From Microtetraspora malaysiensis (GTDB lineage Bacteria; Actinomycetota; Actinomycetes; Streptosporangiales; Streptosporangiaceae), in assembly GCF_001528665.1 (NCBI RefSeq), contig NZ_BBYJ01000020.1, forward strand, positions 1 through 64,000: a stretch of 64,000 bases of DNA, written 5' to 3'. Under the pieces are notes generated by a model. The model did not search any database and had not been told where the DNA came from. It worked only from the letters and a program-made list of their open reading frames with translations. This document shows, in pieces, positions 1-7,728 of this stretch (position 1 is its first letter; every line of letters begins with the position of its first letter). Made by a program: the position numbers and the translations under genes.

Positions 1-31
1 ACTGCGGTGTTTCCGACATCACAAACGCTAC

Positions 32-111
32 GTTGCTTTCCAAAGTCATGCAACATCAACGTTGCTGCAGATCGGCATTCATGCAGGCAGATGCCAGAAA
101 ACTGTTGCAAC
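32..111. promoter_or_regulatory. Cluster of GTTGC/GCAAC half-sites upstream of an HTH regulator
   Basis: GTTGC occurs at 32-36 and 61-65, GCAAC at 50-54, and the palindrome GTTGCAAC at 104-111. GCAAC and GTTGC at 50-65 form an inverted pair around CAACGTTG. The cluster ends about 130 bp before the regulator start at 242. An autoregulatory operator is an inference; only the repeats are seen. Confidence 0.35.
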
Positions 112-241
112 GGTCTTCACGGTTAACGCAATGACCACCGCTCGATCATTGCAATGCATTGAAACTGAACGCTATGGTGAAAGCCATCAGGGAACACCGA
201 ACAGCGCCATGAGACACCCATAGCGCATGAAAGGGGCCACA

Positions 242-1024
242 ATGCCGGGAGGCAGGCTCACCCAGCAGGAACGCCAGCAAATCGCGGCGGGACTGGCCGA
301 CGGCCTGGCCTACGCCGAGATCGCCCGCCGCCTCGACCGCCCGACCTCCACGATCACACGCGAGGTGACACGCAACGGCGGCCCCACCGGCTACCGCGCC
401 GACCTGGCCCACCGCGCCACCCAGCAACGCACCCACCGACGCAGACAGACCACACCCCAAGGGCCACAAGCATCCCCACAACCCCACGGACGCGACGCCG
501 ACACCGTCCACGACTACCAGGAGACACTCACCACCGTCTTCATGACCTCGGGCCTGCCCAAGATGATGGCCCGGGTGCTGGCCTGCCTCTACACCCTCGA
601 CACCGGCAGCCTCACCGCCTCCGAACTCGCCCAGCGCCTCCAGGTCAGCCCGGCATCCATCTCCAAAGCGATCACGTTCCTCGAGAGCATGGACCTCATC
701 CGCCGAGAACGCGACGAACGCCGCCGCGAGCGCTACGTCGTCGACGACGACCTCTGGTACCAGTCCATGATCCGCAGCGCCCGGTCCAACGACCAAGTCG
801 TCGAGGCCGCACGCCAAGGCGTCGGCATCCTCGGCCCCGGCACCCCCGCCGCCACCCGCCTGGAGAACGTCGCCCGCTTCCTCGACTTCGTCAGCGAAGG
901 CCTCATCCGCGCCGCAGAGCAGGCCCGCGAGGTCCTCTACACCAAAACCGGAACAACCTCGGACGGCACCGCCAAGCCGAGTTCAGATCACGAACCGACA
1001 CCCGCCCCGACGGCCACAGCATGA
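242..1024 (+). CDS. Two-headed HTH regulator: IS30-type HTH plus MarR-like winged helix
   Basis: This is a predicted DNA-binding transcriptional regulator of about 260 residues. The first ~45 residues form an IS30/HTH_38-type helix-turn-helix (LTQQERQQIAAGL, then YAEIARRLDRPTSTITREV). After a basic linker comes a GbsR/MarR-like winged helix (LTASELAQRLQVSPASISKA, then a wing rich in R and E near residue 160). I chose the ATG at 242 over the in-frame one at 227 because AAAGGGG stands 5 bases before it. It lies left of the first att copy, so it belongs to the element that extends out of the window. Target genes are unknown; GTTGC/GCAAC repeats upstream may be its operator. Confidence 0.75.
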   Translation: MPGGRLTQQERQQIAAGLADGLAYAEIARRLDRPTSTITREVTRNGGPTGYRADLAHRATQQRTHRRRQTTPQGPQASPQPHGRDADTVHDYQETLTTVFMTSGLPKMMARVLACLYTLDTGSLTASELAQRLQVSPASISKAITFLESMDLIRRERDERRRERYVVDDDLWYQSMIRSARSNDQVVEAARQGVGILGPGTPAATRLENVARFLDFVSEGLIRAAEQAREVLYTKTGTTSDGTAKPSSDHEPTPAPTATA

Positions 1025-1119
1025 GACGAAGCCGGCCATGCTGCTTTCGCCTGCGCCGCCCTTGTGGATCGCCCGCACCCCGGCCGCGGCCGTCCGCAAC
1101 AGTGCGGTCGTCCGCACCC

Positions 1120-1449
1120 GACTACCGAACGGCGCGCGACTCGGCGGGGGAGAGCTGGCATGAGACGGGCCTCGTCTTCACCACCGCGAGTGGTCGACCG
1201 GTGGAGCCGTCGAACTTCCGGCGCAGCTTCGCGAACGCCTGTGTCAAGGCGGGGGTGCGAAAGGTCCACGTTCACGCGACCCGGAAGACCTGTGCGTCCC
1301 TCCTCGTCGCCCTCGACATCCACCCCCGCGTGGCAATGCAGATCCTCCGGCACAGCCAGATCGCGGTGACCATGAACGTGTACAGCGAGGTCTCATCCGA
1401 GGAGACACGCAAAGCGCTCAAGCGACTCGGTGACCATCTGGAGCTGTAG
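1120..1449 (+). pseudogene. Tyrosine integrase remnant, C-terminal catalytic part only
   Basis: The ~110 readable residues are the C-terminal catalytic half of an actinobacterial phage-type tyrosine recombinase. ETGLVFTTASGRPVEPSNF is followed by HATRKT (the H-x-x-R box, with K where H is usual), then LRHSQIAVTMNVYSEV with the GH-like position and the nucleophilic Tyr. The N-terminal arm-binding and core-binding domains are missing, and the bases before about 1120 do not read as integrase. The gene ends 75 bp before an att copy, the normal place for int in this family. It is the relic of the integrase of the element lying to the left. Confidence 0.8.
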
Positions 1450-1482
1450 CCCTTGCCGTATTTCACTGCTGTACGGCATCGA

Positions 1483-1516
1483 AAAGGCCACTTCCTGATC
1501 ATGGGAAGCGGCCTTT
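1483..1516 (+). terminator. Hairpin after the integrase remnant
   Basis: Arms AAAGGCCACTTCC (1483-1495) and GGAAGCGGCCTTT (1504-1516) pair at 12 of 13 positions around an 8-base loop. A nearly identical hairpin lies before the att copy at 7685, and related ones precede 6679 and 17794. Confidence 0.6.
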
Positions 1517-1523
1517 GACCTGC

Positions 1524-1567
1524 GGTGGAGCCTAGGAGATTCGAACTCCTGACATCCTGCTTGCAAA
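1524..1567. repeat. att copy 1: 3' end of tRNA-Ala(TGC)
   Basis: These 44 bp match the 3' half of the intact tRNA-Ala at 17795-17838, from the encoded CCA region through the T arm to the anticodon loop (ending CTTGCAAA). Identity stops exactly in the anticodon loop; the 5' half of the tRNA is absent, so it is an attachment-site scar and not a tRNA gene. It is the left boundary of module E1 and the right boundary of the element to its left. Confidence 0.88.
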
Positions 1568-1680
1568 ACGGTCTGATCTTCAAGCACAACGGCCTCGACC
1601 TGCATGAAGGACGATCCGCAAGTGACCGTGATTGACCGTTACTGACTGCCCTTAATGGCACGCCAATGGCACGACGATCA
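1568..1680. other. Element-end arm region with paired AATGGCAC octamers
   Basis: This is the DNA next to att copy 1 and is related to the DNA right of copies 2, 3 and 4. It ends with AATGGCAC at 1654-1661 and 1665-1672, spaced 11 bp (one helical turn), then ACGACGATCA. By analogy with tyrosine-integrase elements these are probable arm-type integrase or excisionase sites. Confidence 0.6.
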
Positions 1681-1698
1681 ACAGATGAGGTGTTGCTC

Positions 1699-2277
1699 AT
1701 GGCGTTTACCCACGCCGATGTTGCCTGGCTGGCCGAAGACGACGAGTTGGGCGATCTGTGGTGCCTGACCTTCGTGCGTGGAGTCAGCGAGGTGGAGGCG
1801 CTTCTCCGACTTGGTGCTGACCAGGAGAGCATCCGACCGCTCACCTATGACAAGTTGATAGACGCTGGCCTCTTTCCTGAGACCGTGCTCGCAGGGCGAG
1901 TGGGCGACTGGACCGTGCTCATCGAGGAGAGCGGGTGGGCGTGCACGGAAGCCGACAAGGCACAGGTACTTTCGGCCGGGACCGTGGCCGTGGCAGTACT
2001 GAGGCACGACTACGCATCCGACGACTTCGTTTACGCGGTGGACGGGGAGTTGGTCACGTACTTCAACCCCAAGATTCCAGAATGGCGGCACGGAAGTGAT
2101 CCTGATCGGCTCAACGACCTGATGAGGGAGGCGGGCCTTGATCCCGATGGTGTACCCGGAACCGGCGCTGAGGCGCCGTCGGTCTCCGGAGCGCTTCTCC
2201 TCGCGGCCCGGTTGACCGGTGCGGTGCTGCCCCCGGAGAGCATCAGAGGGCCGCTCATGAGCGGCGTCGTCGGCTGA
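1699..2277 (+). CDS. DUF6461-like hypothetical protein
   Basis: This is a soluble protein of 192 residues with no signal peptide or membrane segment. The layout (WLAEDDELGDLWCLTFVRG, then RLGAD near residue 40, and a central DWTVLIEESGW) resembles actinobacterial DUF6461 proteins of unknown function. I chose the ATG at 1699: GATGAGG stands upstream of it, while the earlier in-frame ATG at 1666 lies inside the arm repeat shared by all att copies and so is probably not coding. It is the first gene of module E1 and is followed by 243 bp without a gene. No function can be assigned. Confidence 0.65.
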   Translation: MAFTHADVAWLAEDDELGDLWCLTFVRGVSEVEALLRLGADQESIRPLTYDKLIDAGLFPETVLAGRVGDWTVLIEESGWACTEADKAQVLSAGTVAVAVLRHDYASDDFVYAVDGELVTYFNPKIPEWRHGSDPDRLNDLMREAGLDPDGVPGTGAEAPSVSGALLLAARLTGAVLPPESIRGPLMSGVVG

Positions 2278-2520
2278 CCTGTCCCCGATGCCACGTCCGG
2301 CGGCCAGCGTGGGGGCGGCTGCCAGATGAGCCACAGGAGCGAGCACGCCTGCTGAGCAGTCGTCGTTCTGGTTGTCGGCCGCGCGGATGTGCCCTGCGCC
2401 GCGCCGGCGGCCACTGCATCGCCGGGATACGCAGACGGATCCGGTGCCTGCCGGATCGGCTGCGTAGCTCGTCGTTGCGGCTGGCGCCTTCGGCGCGTTC
2501 GGTACGGGACCGAGGCCGGA

Positions 2521-3183
2521 TCAGGACCCGCCGGGGCGGATCAGTCCGCACTCGTAGGCGAACACCACCGCCTGAACGCGGTCGCGCAGAGTCAGCTTGG
2601 CCAGGACGCGGGTTACATGCGTCTTGATGGTCGGTTCGCTGAGGAACAGGGCGGCGGCGATCTCGGCGTTGGACAGGCCACGGGCAATCAGCACCAGCAC
2701 CTCCCGCTCGCGCGGGGTCAGCTGGTTCAGGCCGACCAGGGCGGCGGCCGACGGGCGGGGTTGGCGTACATAGTCCTCGATCATCCGCCGCGTGATCTCC
2801 GGAGCGAGGAGCGCCTCGCCCGCCGCGACGGTGCGGATGGCGTCCGCGAGCTGCCGGGGCGGCGCGGTCTTGAGCAAGAAGCCGCTCGCGCCGGCGCGCA
2901 GCGCCGTGTAGACGTACTCGTCATGGTCGAACGTGGTCAAGATCAGCACCCGGGCCCGGCTGCGGCCGTCGGCGAGTAGCCGCCGGGTGGCCTCGATGCC
3001 GTCTATGCGGGGCATCCGGATGTCCATCACGACCACGTCCGGGTCACCGGCCAGGGCGGCAGCCACCGCCTCGGCGCCGTCGGCCGCCTCGCCCATTACC
3101 TCGATGTCGGGCTGGCCGTCGAGGATCGAGCGGAAGCCGCCGCGCACCAGGGCCTGGTCGTCGGCCAGGAGGACCCTAATCAT
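2521..3183 (-). CDS. NarL/LuxR-family response regulator
   Basis: This 220-residue DNA-binding response regulator has an N-terminal receiver domain (about 1-120) with the acidic pair in LLADDQ, phosphoacceptor Asp in VVMDIRMPRIDG (near residue 54) and conserved Lys in FLLKTAPP. The C-terminal LuxR HTH (about 150-215) reads LTPREREVLVLIARGLSNAE then IKTHVTRVLAKL. The start ATG overlaps the stop of the kinase gene by 4 bases, so the pair is translationally coupled. It probably acts on nearby promoters, for example the divergent membrane gene at 4535, but the target is not shown by the sequence. Confidence 0.92.
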   Translation of the reverse strand: MIRVLLADDQALVRGGFRSILDGQPDIEVMGEAADGAEAVAAALAGDPDVVVMDIRMPRIDGIEATRRLLADGRSRARVLILTTFDHDEYVYTALRAGASGFLLKTAPPRQLADAIRTVAAGEALLAPEITRRMIEDYVRQPRPSAAALVGLNQLTPREREVLVLIARGLSNAEIAAALFLSEPTIKTHVTRVLAKLTLRDRVQAVVFAYECGLIRPGGS

Positions 3184-4361
3184 GGCTGTGGGGCCGCGTC
3201 GACGCGGGACGGCGGCTCGGTCAGCGGCAGACTCGCCCGCACCGCGAACCCGCCGGCCGGCTCGGGCGCAGCGCTGAGCGTGCCGCCGTACAGGTCGATC
3301 CGCTCCCGCATGCCGACGAGTCCGTGCCCGGTCCCGGTGCCGGTCGCATCGCGCCCGTCGTCGAGCACCTCCACGGTCACCTCGCTGTCCGTATAGTGCA
3401 CCAGCACGCGGGCCTGTGCGGGGCCAGCATGCTTGAGCGTGTTGGTCAACGCCTCCTGCACCACACGGTAGATGGTGAGCTCGACACCGGGCGCGAGCGG
3501 GCGTACCGCGCCGGTTGCGGAGACCGTGACCGGCAGCCCGATCTCGCTCATGTGGGTGGCAAGGTCGGCGAGGTCGGCTGTGCCCGGTTGGGGTCGCAGG
3601 GCCGGCCCACCGGCCGCGCCGCGCAGCAGCCCGAGCATCCGGCTGAGCTCCGTGATCGCCTGCCGGCCCGTGTCCTGGACCGAGCGCAGCGGGGCCCGGG
3701 CCGCCTTCGGATCGCGGTCGAGCAGGTCCTCGGCGGCGCCGGCCTGCACGACCATCACACTCACGCAGTGCGCCACGATGTCGTGCAGCTCCCGGGCCAG
3801 CCGGCCCCGCTCCTCGGAGATCGCGGCGCGGATGGACTCCTCCCGCTCGTCCTCCAGCTGGCGCGCGAGGACCCGGGCCGCTTCCTGGCCGTGCACCTGG
3901 CGGCGTACGATCCGGCCGGCGGCTATGCAGAAGAGGTACGGCAGAAACGCGATCGGCAAGTTGGGCGTGGTGTGGACGGACGGCACCAGCAGCCAGTCGA
4001 CCGTCATGGCCACGCCCGGCGCGAGGACTCCCGCGACCACCCGGCGGCCCCCGGCGTACCGGGCGGCGGAGTAGGTGGCGATGAGCAGCGGCACGAAGTC
4101 GCCCCACAGCTGCACGGTGAGCGTGGTGAACAGCTGCGGCCCCGCGGTCGCCAGCGCCACACACACCGCCGTCGCAACCGGCGCCCGGCGGCGCAGCGCG
4201 AGCACGGCGGTGGCCACCGCGGTGGTGAGCGCGCGGGCCGGCTCGGAGCCGTAGTGGTCCGCCTGCTCAACGTTGAAGCGCAGGTCAAGCTGGGCGAAGA
4301 CGGTGAGCACCAGGGCGAGCATCCAGTCGCCGATCAGGTGTGCCTGGCGCCGGTCGGTCAT
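3180..4361 (-). CDS. Sensor histidine kinase, HisKA_3 type
   Basis: This 393-residue membrane sensor kinase is partner of the downstream regulator. Several hydrophobic helices occupy residues 1-150 (for example WMLALVLTVFAQL and VAGVLAPGVAMTVDWLLV). The HisKA_3 dimerisation box has phosphoacceptor His193 in RLARELHDIVAHCV. The HATPase domain carries VVQEALTNTLKHA (N box), a D-G-R box and GHGLVGMRERI (G box). The start was placed at MTDRRQAH; an upstream ATG at 4400 would add 13 residues. Signal unknown. It is cargo of module E1 and is divergent from the gene at 4535. Confidence 0.9.
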   Translation of the reverse strand: MTDRRQAHLIGDWMLALVLTVFAQLDLRFNVEQADHYGSEPARALTTAVATAVLALRRRAPVATAVCVALATAGPQLFTTLTVQLWGDFVPLLIATYSAARYAGGRRVVAGVLAPGVAMTVDWLLVPSVHTTPNLPIAFLPYLFCIAAGRIVRRQVHGQEAARVLARQLEDEREESIRAAISEERGRLARELHDIVAHCVSVMVVQAGAAEDLLDRDPKAARAPLRSVQDTGRQAITELSRMLGLLRGAAGGPALRPQPGTADLADLATHMSEIGLPVTVSATGAVRPLAPGVELTIYRVVQEALTNTLKHAGPAQARVLVHYTDSEVTVEVLDDGRDATGTGTGHGLVGMRERIDLYGGTLSAAPEPAGGFAVRASLPLTEPPSRVDAAPQP

Positions 4362-4534
4362 GCGCCGAATGTACCGACAGGCGCGGCCGGCGCACGTCAT
4401 CCACGGGTATCTCCCGGGTCATCCGCGGGTATCGGCACGAGGCGACCCAGGCTCGATGCCCCGGCCCGGGCCGCCAGGCGACCCTGGATCCGCCGGAGCG
4501 CGCCACCGTGGCGCGGCGCGGCAGGAGGGTTGTC

Positions 4535-5170
4535 ATGAACGACATACGGGCACGCCTGGCCGGCTGGGCGCTGATCGTCGGCGCCGTGGTGGCGAGCGCC
4601 GGATACCTCGCGGCGAACGCGCTGGCGAGCGGCGCCGGGGACACGCGGTTCACCAGTCCGCACTGGTCGCTGCTCAACGGCATCGCCATCGGCGGCGACA
4701 TCATCGTCGTGCTCGGCTTACCGGCAATCCTCGCCGGGCACGGGCGCCGGGCAGAAAAACTAACCATATTCGGGTACATCGGCATCTTCGCGGCGCTGGT
4801 GATGCTGAACATCAGCGAGGGCGTCATCGAGGCCTTCGTCAAGCCGTACCTGGTCGGGCACGGCGGCATCCCCTCGGACCCACCGGCCGGCTACGCCGTA
4901 TACGAGACGTTCGCGCTGGTCCTGACGCTCGCCGGTTTCATCTGCATGGGCATCGCAGTACTGCGGGCCAAGGTGTACCCGTGGTGGACCGGCGTGCTGC
5001 TCATCGTCACACCGGTGGTGAGCTTCCTCGGCCTGCCCGGGGGCTGGGCGCTGATCGCCGACTACCTGTGCTTCGCCGCGCTGCTCACCATCGGGGTGCT
5101 GACGGTGCGCGGCTCAGCGCGTACAGCGCTCGACCCGCAGCTGCGGGTCAGAGCCGAGCAGCAGGCTTGA
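4535..5170 (+). CDS. DUF4386-like multi-pass membrane protein
   Basis: This 211-residue integral membrane protein has about six hydrophobic helices, for example WALIVGAVVASAGYLAANAL near the N terminus and GVLLIVTPVVSFLGL in the second half. The pattern resembles the DUF4386 group, function unknown. The start at 4535 has a strong AGGAGGG 6 bases upstream. It is transcribed divergently from the histidine kinase with 173 bp between starts. It could be the output of the two-component system; that is inference from position only. Confidence 0.72.
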   Translation: MNDIRARLAGWALIVGAVVASAGYLAANALASGAGDTRFTSPHWSLLNGIAIGGDIIVVLGLPAILAGHGRRAEKLTIFGYIGIFAALVMLNISEGVIEAFVKPYLVGHGGIPSDPPAGYAVYETFALVLTLAGFICMGIAVLRAKVYPWWTGVLLIVTPVVSFLGLPGGWALIADYLCFAALLTIGVLTVRGSARTALDPQLRVRAEQQA

Positions 5171-5192
5171 GTCCTGCCTGCTCAGTGCGTGC

Positions 5193-5456
5193 TCACTCAC
5201 GCGGCTGCTGCTGACGCACGGTAGTCGCCTCGCGGGCGAGCGCGAGCCGCAGTTCGGGGTAGCCGCGCAGCCCAATGGTCCAGCAGAACCGCAGCACCGT
5301 GGTCTCCAAGGTACCGCGCTCGGGGGCGAGCACGCCGATCGACCACTCGGCGACGCCCTGGGGGTCGGGCGGCACCACGTGCGGCGTGAGCCTGAGCCAC
5401 ATGTTGGGGCAACGCTCCCCGTTCAGCAACACAACGATCGGGAACGCAGCGGGCAC
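5193..5456 (-). CDS. Small hypothetical protein, possibly a 3' fragment
   Basis: A reading frame of 87 codons has strong third-position G+C bias and a protein-like sequence (CPNMWLRLTPHVVPPDPQG, EWSIGVLAPERGTLE). That bias argues that it is or was coding. The proposed start is a GTG without a clear ribosome binding site, and the frame lies at the end of module E1 just inside att copy 2. It may therefore be the C-terminal part of a gene cut by recombination. I do not recognise the family. Confidence 0.4.
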   Translation of the reverse strand: MPAAFPIVVLLNGERCPNMWLRLTPHVVPPDPQGVAEWSIGVLAPERGTLETTVLRFCWTIGLRGYPELRLALAREATTVRQQQPRE

Positions 5457-5486
5457 GGAAGCCGAAGAAGGCCGAATAACGATCAA

Positions 5487-5520
5487 AGCCCAGGTCGGGG
5501 AAACCGCCCCTACCTGGGCT
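5487..5520. terminator. Inverted repeat just before att copy 2
   Basis: AGCCCAGGT (5487-5495) and ACCTGGGCT (5512-5520) are perfect complements, with inner GGGG/CCCC pairing. It occupies the place where the other modules have their int-side hairpin, but its sequence is unrelated to theirs. Confidence 0.5.
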
Positions 5521-5529
5521 AATACATGA

Positions 5530-5572
5530 GTGGAGCCTAGGAGATTCGAACTCCTGACATCCTGCTTGCAAA
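5530..5572. repeat. att copy 2: 3' end of tRNA-Ala(TGC)
   Basis: These 43 bp match the tRNA-Ala 3' half and diverge after CTTGCAAA, in the anticodon loop. It is the boundary between E1 and E2. Confidence 0.87.
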
Positions 5573-5785
5573 TCGGCCTGATCATCAGTGGGAACGGCCG
5601 CAACCTGGGCGAGAGACTGTCCATCAGTGACCGTGAGTGCCCCCTGTTGACCGCCCTTAATGGCACGCCAATGGCACGACGATCACGTCTGCGAGCTGCG
5701 GCGGCGTGCCATACGCGGCACGTCCCCTGGTCCGCCCCCGTCCTCCTCGTAGCTGCCGACCCCAGGACGGGACCGCTGTGTCAAG
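5573..5785. repeat. Element-end arm region, long repeat of 7729-7940
   Basis: From att copy 2 to about 5785 the sequence aligns with 7686-7940 with scattered changes and few indels, including a shared CCGCCCCCGTCCTCCTCGTA block. AATGGCAC octamers stand at 5659-5666 and 5670-5677. The distal ends of E2 and E4 are thus recent relatives although their cargo is unrelated. Confidence 0.7.
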
Positions 5786-5967
5786 GCTTCGCAGCCGCGT
5801 TACAGGTACGGACTTCGATCGGCTCCTGTGTCGGATCACCCCATCCATCGGGTTTCAGCTGCAGCTGACCGACGCAACCGCCAAATCACCCCACTGCCGC
5901 TGGCCTTCCTTCGGATCGCAGCGGACAATCCACACGAGAAGGTCTCCCTAGGTTGTGGAGTTCGAGC

Positions 5968-6444
5968 GTGGCCGCGATCAGAAGTAGCGTCTCGGCCCTG
6001 GGCGCACTCGTCATGTTGACAGCGGGATGCTCGGCGAGCGGTCCGTCCCAAGACGCCCGGCCGTCGTCCAACGCGTGCGTTTCCACCGTCACCCGGGACG
6101 CGCTGCCCATCTGGGCGAGGACGGGGTTCAGCGGTGACGGCTCGGGCGTCCCCCACGTGTTCAGCGAGCACGGCGACATCATCGCCGTGCTGTTCAATTA
6201 TCCGCCGGTAGCCTCTGCCGATCCCGACGTCACGAACAAGATCCTGTGGATCTCGCGGCTGCCGCAACAACCGATGCGGTCACTGACCATCGGGGCCGTA
6301 CTGCACGGAACGACGACGTCGGTGGTCCGCGAGATCGTCGGCGGCGCCGGGCCCTCGTCGGTCAACCTGCCCAAGGCGGGATGCTGGCACTTGACGTTGA
6401 GCTGGTCCGGGCACAGCGATGCCATCACGCTCAGGTTCACCTGA
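5968..6444 (+). CDS. Small exported lipoprotein, function unknown
   Basis: This 158-residue protein starts with a short lipoprotein signal peptide ending in the lipobox LTAGC (Cys near residue 20), so it should be acylated and anchored outside the membrane. The mature part has no motif I recognise; it contains two further Cys residues (SNACVS and KAGCWHL) that could pair. The GTG at 5968 was chosen because GGAG stands 7 bases upstream and because a start further upstream would lengthen the signal peptide oddly. It is the only gene in module E2. Confidence 0.6.
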   Translation: MAAIRSSVSALGALVMLTAGCSASGPSQDARPSSNACVSTVTRDALPIWARTGFSGDGSGVPHVFSEHGDIIAVLFNYPPVASADPDVTNKILWISRLPQQPMRSLTIGAVLHGTTTSVVREIVGGAGPSSVNLPKAGCWHLTLSWSGHSDAITLRFT

Positions 6445-6619
6445 CCGGAGAGGCATGGTGCCTGACAACTGCCTCCGCCAACGCAAGCGGAAGGTCGCAG
6501 CGTGCGGCCCGTAAGCTCGGGCCGCACGGCGGTGCGGAGCGCCGCCCTTGACACGCGGGTCATTAAAGTGCGACAGGACGCGGGAGACGGAGGCACGGCC
6601 GGTGCAGCACCCGCAAGCT

Positions 6620-6672
6620 AATGGCACCTTAATGGCACGAACGCCGCTTCCCATGATCTGGAAAGCGGCGTT
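6620..6672. other. int-side arm sites and hairpin before att copy 3
   Basis: AATGGCAC octamers at 6620-6627 and 6631-6638 (11-bp spacing) are followed by a hairpin with arms AACGCCGCTTCC and GGAAAGCGGCGTT. The same order occurs at 17736-17788 behind the integrase gene, but here no integrase precedes it. Confidence 0.6.
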
Positions 6673-6678
6673 TTGGCT

Positions 6679-6724
6679 GGTGAAGCGCCTAGGAGATTCG
6701 AACTCCTGGCATCCTGCTTGCAAA
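6679..6724. repeat. att copy 3: diverged 3' end of tRNA-Ala(TGC)
   Basis: Same core as the other copies, but with a 2-base insertion near the acceptor end (TGAAGCGCCT for TGGAGCCT) and one change in the T-stem/variable part (CTGGCATCC). It is the most decayed of the five sites. Confidence 0.8.
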
Positions 6725-6940
6725 TCGGCCTGATCTTCAGGGGAAACGGCCGCGACCTGGGCGAGGGGCACTCCGTGAGTGACCGTGGCTGCCCCCTGTT
6801 GACCGCCCTTAATGGCCCGCTAATAGGCCCGATGATCAGCTCAGCCACGCGGATCCCTGAGTCACCACCGGGACACACACGCCCACCATGTGCGCGTGTC
6901 TACGGAACGCCCTACCCATCATGGTTGTGTCGGACATAAT

Positions 6941-7192
6941 ATGGGTATGAGGAAGTTGCGCTTCTACCGGTCGGCACGCAAGCACCGCATCGGGCAGGCG
7001 CGTGCTCTTCACGTGGTTCGATCCGGACCGCCAGCCATCGTTCCGGCTGCCGACCCTAACTTGGAGGACCGATGGGTGTGGATCGGCCCAGATGATAGGG
7101 GCGTCGAACTGGAAGTGATCGGCATCCTCACCGATAAGTACCTGGTGATCATTCACGTGATGCCGACCGCGTTGAGGAGGAGGAAGCCATGA
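6941..7192 (+). CDS. Putative toxin of a type II toxin-antitoxin pair (BrnT/RelE-like size)
   Basis: This is a basic protein of about 83 residues, with many Arg and Lys in the first 25 (MRKLRFYRSARKHRIG), then DRWVWIGPDDRGVELEVIGI and YLVIIHVMPTALRRRK. It is the size and style of small RNase toxins of the BrnT or RelE/ParE folds, but I cannot fix the family by eye. Its stop overlaps the ATG of the ribbon-helix-helix gene by 4 bases, the usual coupling of such pairs. There is no Shine-Dalgarno sequence; CATAAT at 6935-6940 just before the ATGs at 6941 and 6947 could mean a leaderless transcript. Confidence 0.6.
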   Translation: MGMRKLRFYRSARKHRIGQARALHVVRSGPPAIVPAADPNLEDRWVWIGPDDRGVELEVIGILTDKYLVIIHVMPTALRRRKP

Positions 7193-7548
7193 CCGAGCAC
7201 CGAGAAGCGTGGCCGCCCGACGACATCGAGTTGGCCTTGGATCACGACTCCGAGATCGACAGTGACTTCGAAGAGATTTACGACAGCAAGGGCAATCGGA
7301 TCACCGACAAGTACGTGAGTGATGCGATCGCCGACGTCCACCGTGCGATCGATGAGGGCCGCGTACCCGTCCCGACCAGCCGCGGCGGGCGTCCCTCACT
7401 GACACGCGAAGGGACGCACTCACCAAGGGTCTCCTTCCGGGTACCCGAAGAACTACGCGAACGCGCAAAGGCTCGAGCCGAGCAAGAGGGTAAGACGGTG
7501 TCCGCACTGGCCCGAGAAGCATTCGAGCAGTTCCTCAAGGCAGGCTGA
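7189..7548 (+). CDS. Ribbon-helix-helix antitoxin-like protein
   Basis: This 119-residue protein has an acidic N-terminal half (many D and E) and a C-terminal ribbon-helix-helix segment: RVSFRVPEELRERAKARAEQ, then EGKTVSALAREAFEQFL. This is the CopG/Arc-type DNA-binding fold typical of antitoxins that repress their own operon. An acidic region facing a basic partner fits neutralisation of the upstream gene product. It is coupled to the toxin candidate by an ATGA overlap. The order toxin first, antitoxin second is seen in BrnTA-like systems. Confidence 0.65.
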   Translation: MTEHREAWPPDDIELALDHDSEIDSDFEEIYDSKGNRITDKYVSDAIADVHRAIDEGRVPVPTSRGGRPSLTREGTHSPRVSFRVPEELRERAKARAEQEGKTVSALAREAFEQFLKAG

Positions 7549-7643
7549 CTTTCAGAACCGCCCTGTTGACAGCGGAAAGGCAATCCGCCGGATAGCCGAT
7601 TGCCCGTGCGTCGGCTCCGCGCTTCGCCGTCTCACAAGATCGA

Positions 7644-7677
7644 AAAGGCCGCTTCCCGATCAAGGGAAGTGGCCTTT
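7644..7677 (+). terminator. Hairpin before att copy 4
   Basis: AAAGGCCGCTTCC and GGGAAGTGGCCTTT pair around a short loop, nearly identical to the hairpin at 1483-1516. The stretch 7549-7643 before it holds no recognisable gene or integrase remnant. Confidence 0.6.
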
Positions 7678-7684
7678 GACCTGC

Positions 7685-7728
7685 GGTGGAGCCTAGGAGA
7701 TTCGAACTCCTGACATCCTGCTTGCAAA
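7685..7728. repeat. att copy 4: 3' end of tRNA-Ala(TGC)
   Basis: A 44-bp match to the tRNA-Ala 3' half, ending in CTTGCAAA. It is the distal end of module E4, whose other end is the intact tRNA gene. Confidence 0.88.

Larger units (their letters stand above)
1524..5572. mobile_element. Module E1: integrase-less element between att copies 1 and 2
   Basis: About 4.0 kb is bounded by tRNA-Ala 3' end repeats. The cargo is a DUF6461 gene, a NarL-type two-component system, a six-helix membrane protein and a small possible gene. No integrase, relaxase, replication or transfer gene is visible, so it would be a cis-mobilisable element or a deletion remnant. Mobility is inferred only. Confidence 0.65.
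5530..6724. mobile_element. Module E2: 1.15-kb att-bounded element with a single gene
   Basis: The module is bounded by att copies 2 and 3. Besides the arm regions it carries only a lipoprotein gene. With no integrase or transfer functions it could move only with help in trans. Confidence 0.6.
6679..7728. mobile_element. Module E3: 1.0-kb att-bounded element carrying a toxin-antitoxin-like pair
   Basis: The module is bounded by att copies 3 and 4 and contains only the overlapping gene pair at 6941-7548 plus arm sequence. It lacks an integrase. The int-side hairpin (7644-7677) is present without int, as if int had been deleted. Confidence 0.6.

Noticed and set aside
2521-4164. Single long minus-strand frame joining the response regulator to sequence inside the kinase gene
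   Set aside because: The upstream part is the wrong frame of the histidine kinase; the regulator has a clean ATG at 3183 with 4-base overlap.
1524-7728. Four partial tRNA-Ala sequences as tRNA genes
   Set aside because: They contain only the 3' half, from the anticodon loop outward, and cannot fold into a tRNA. They are att scars.
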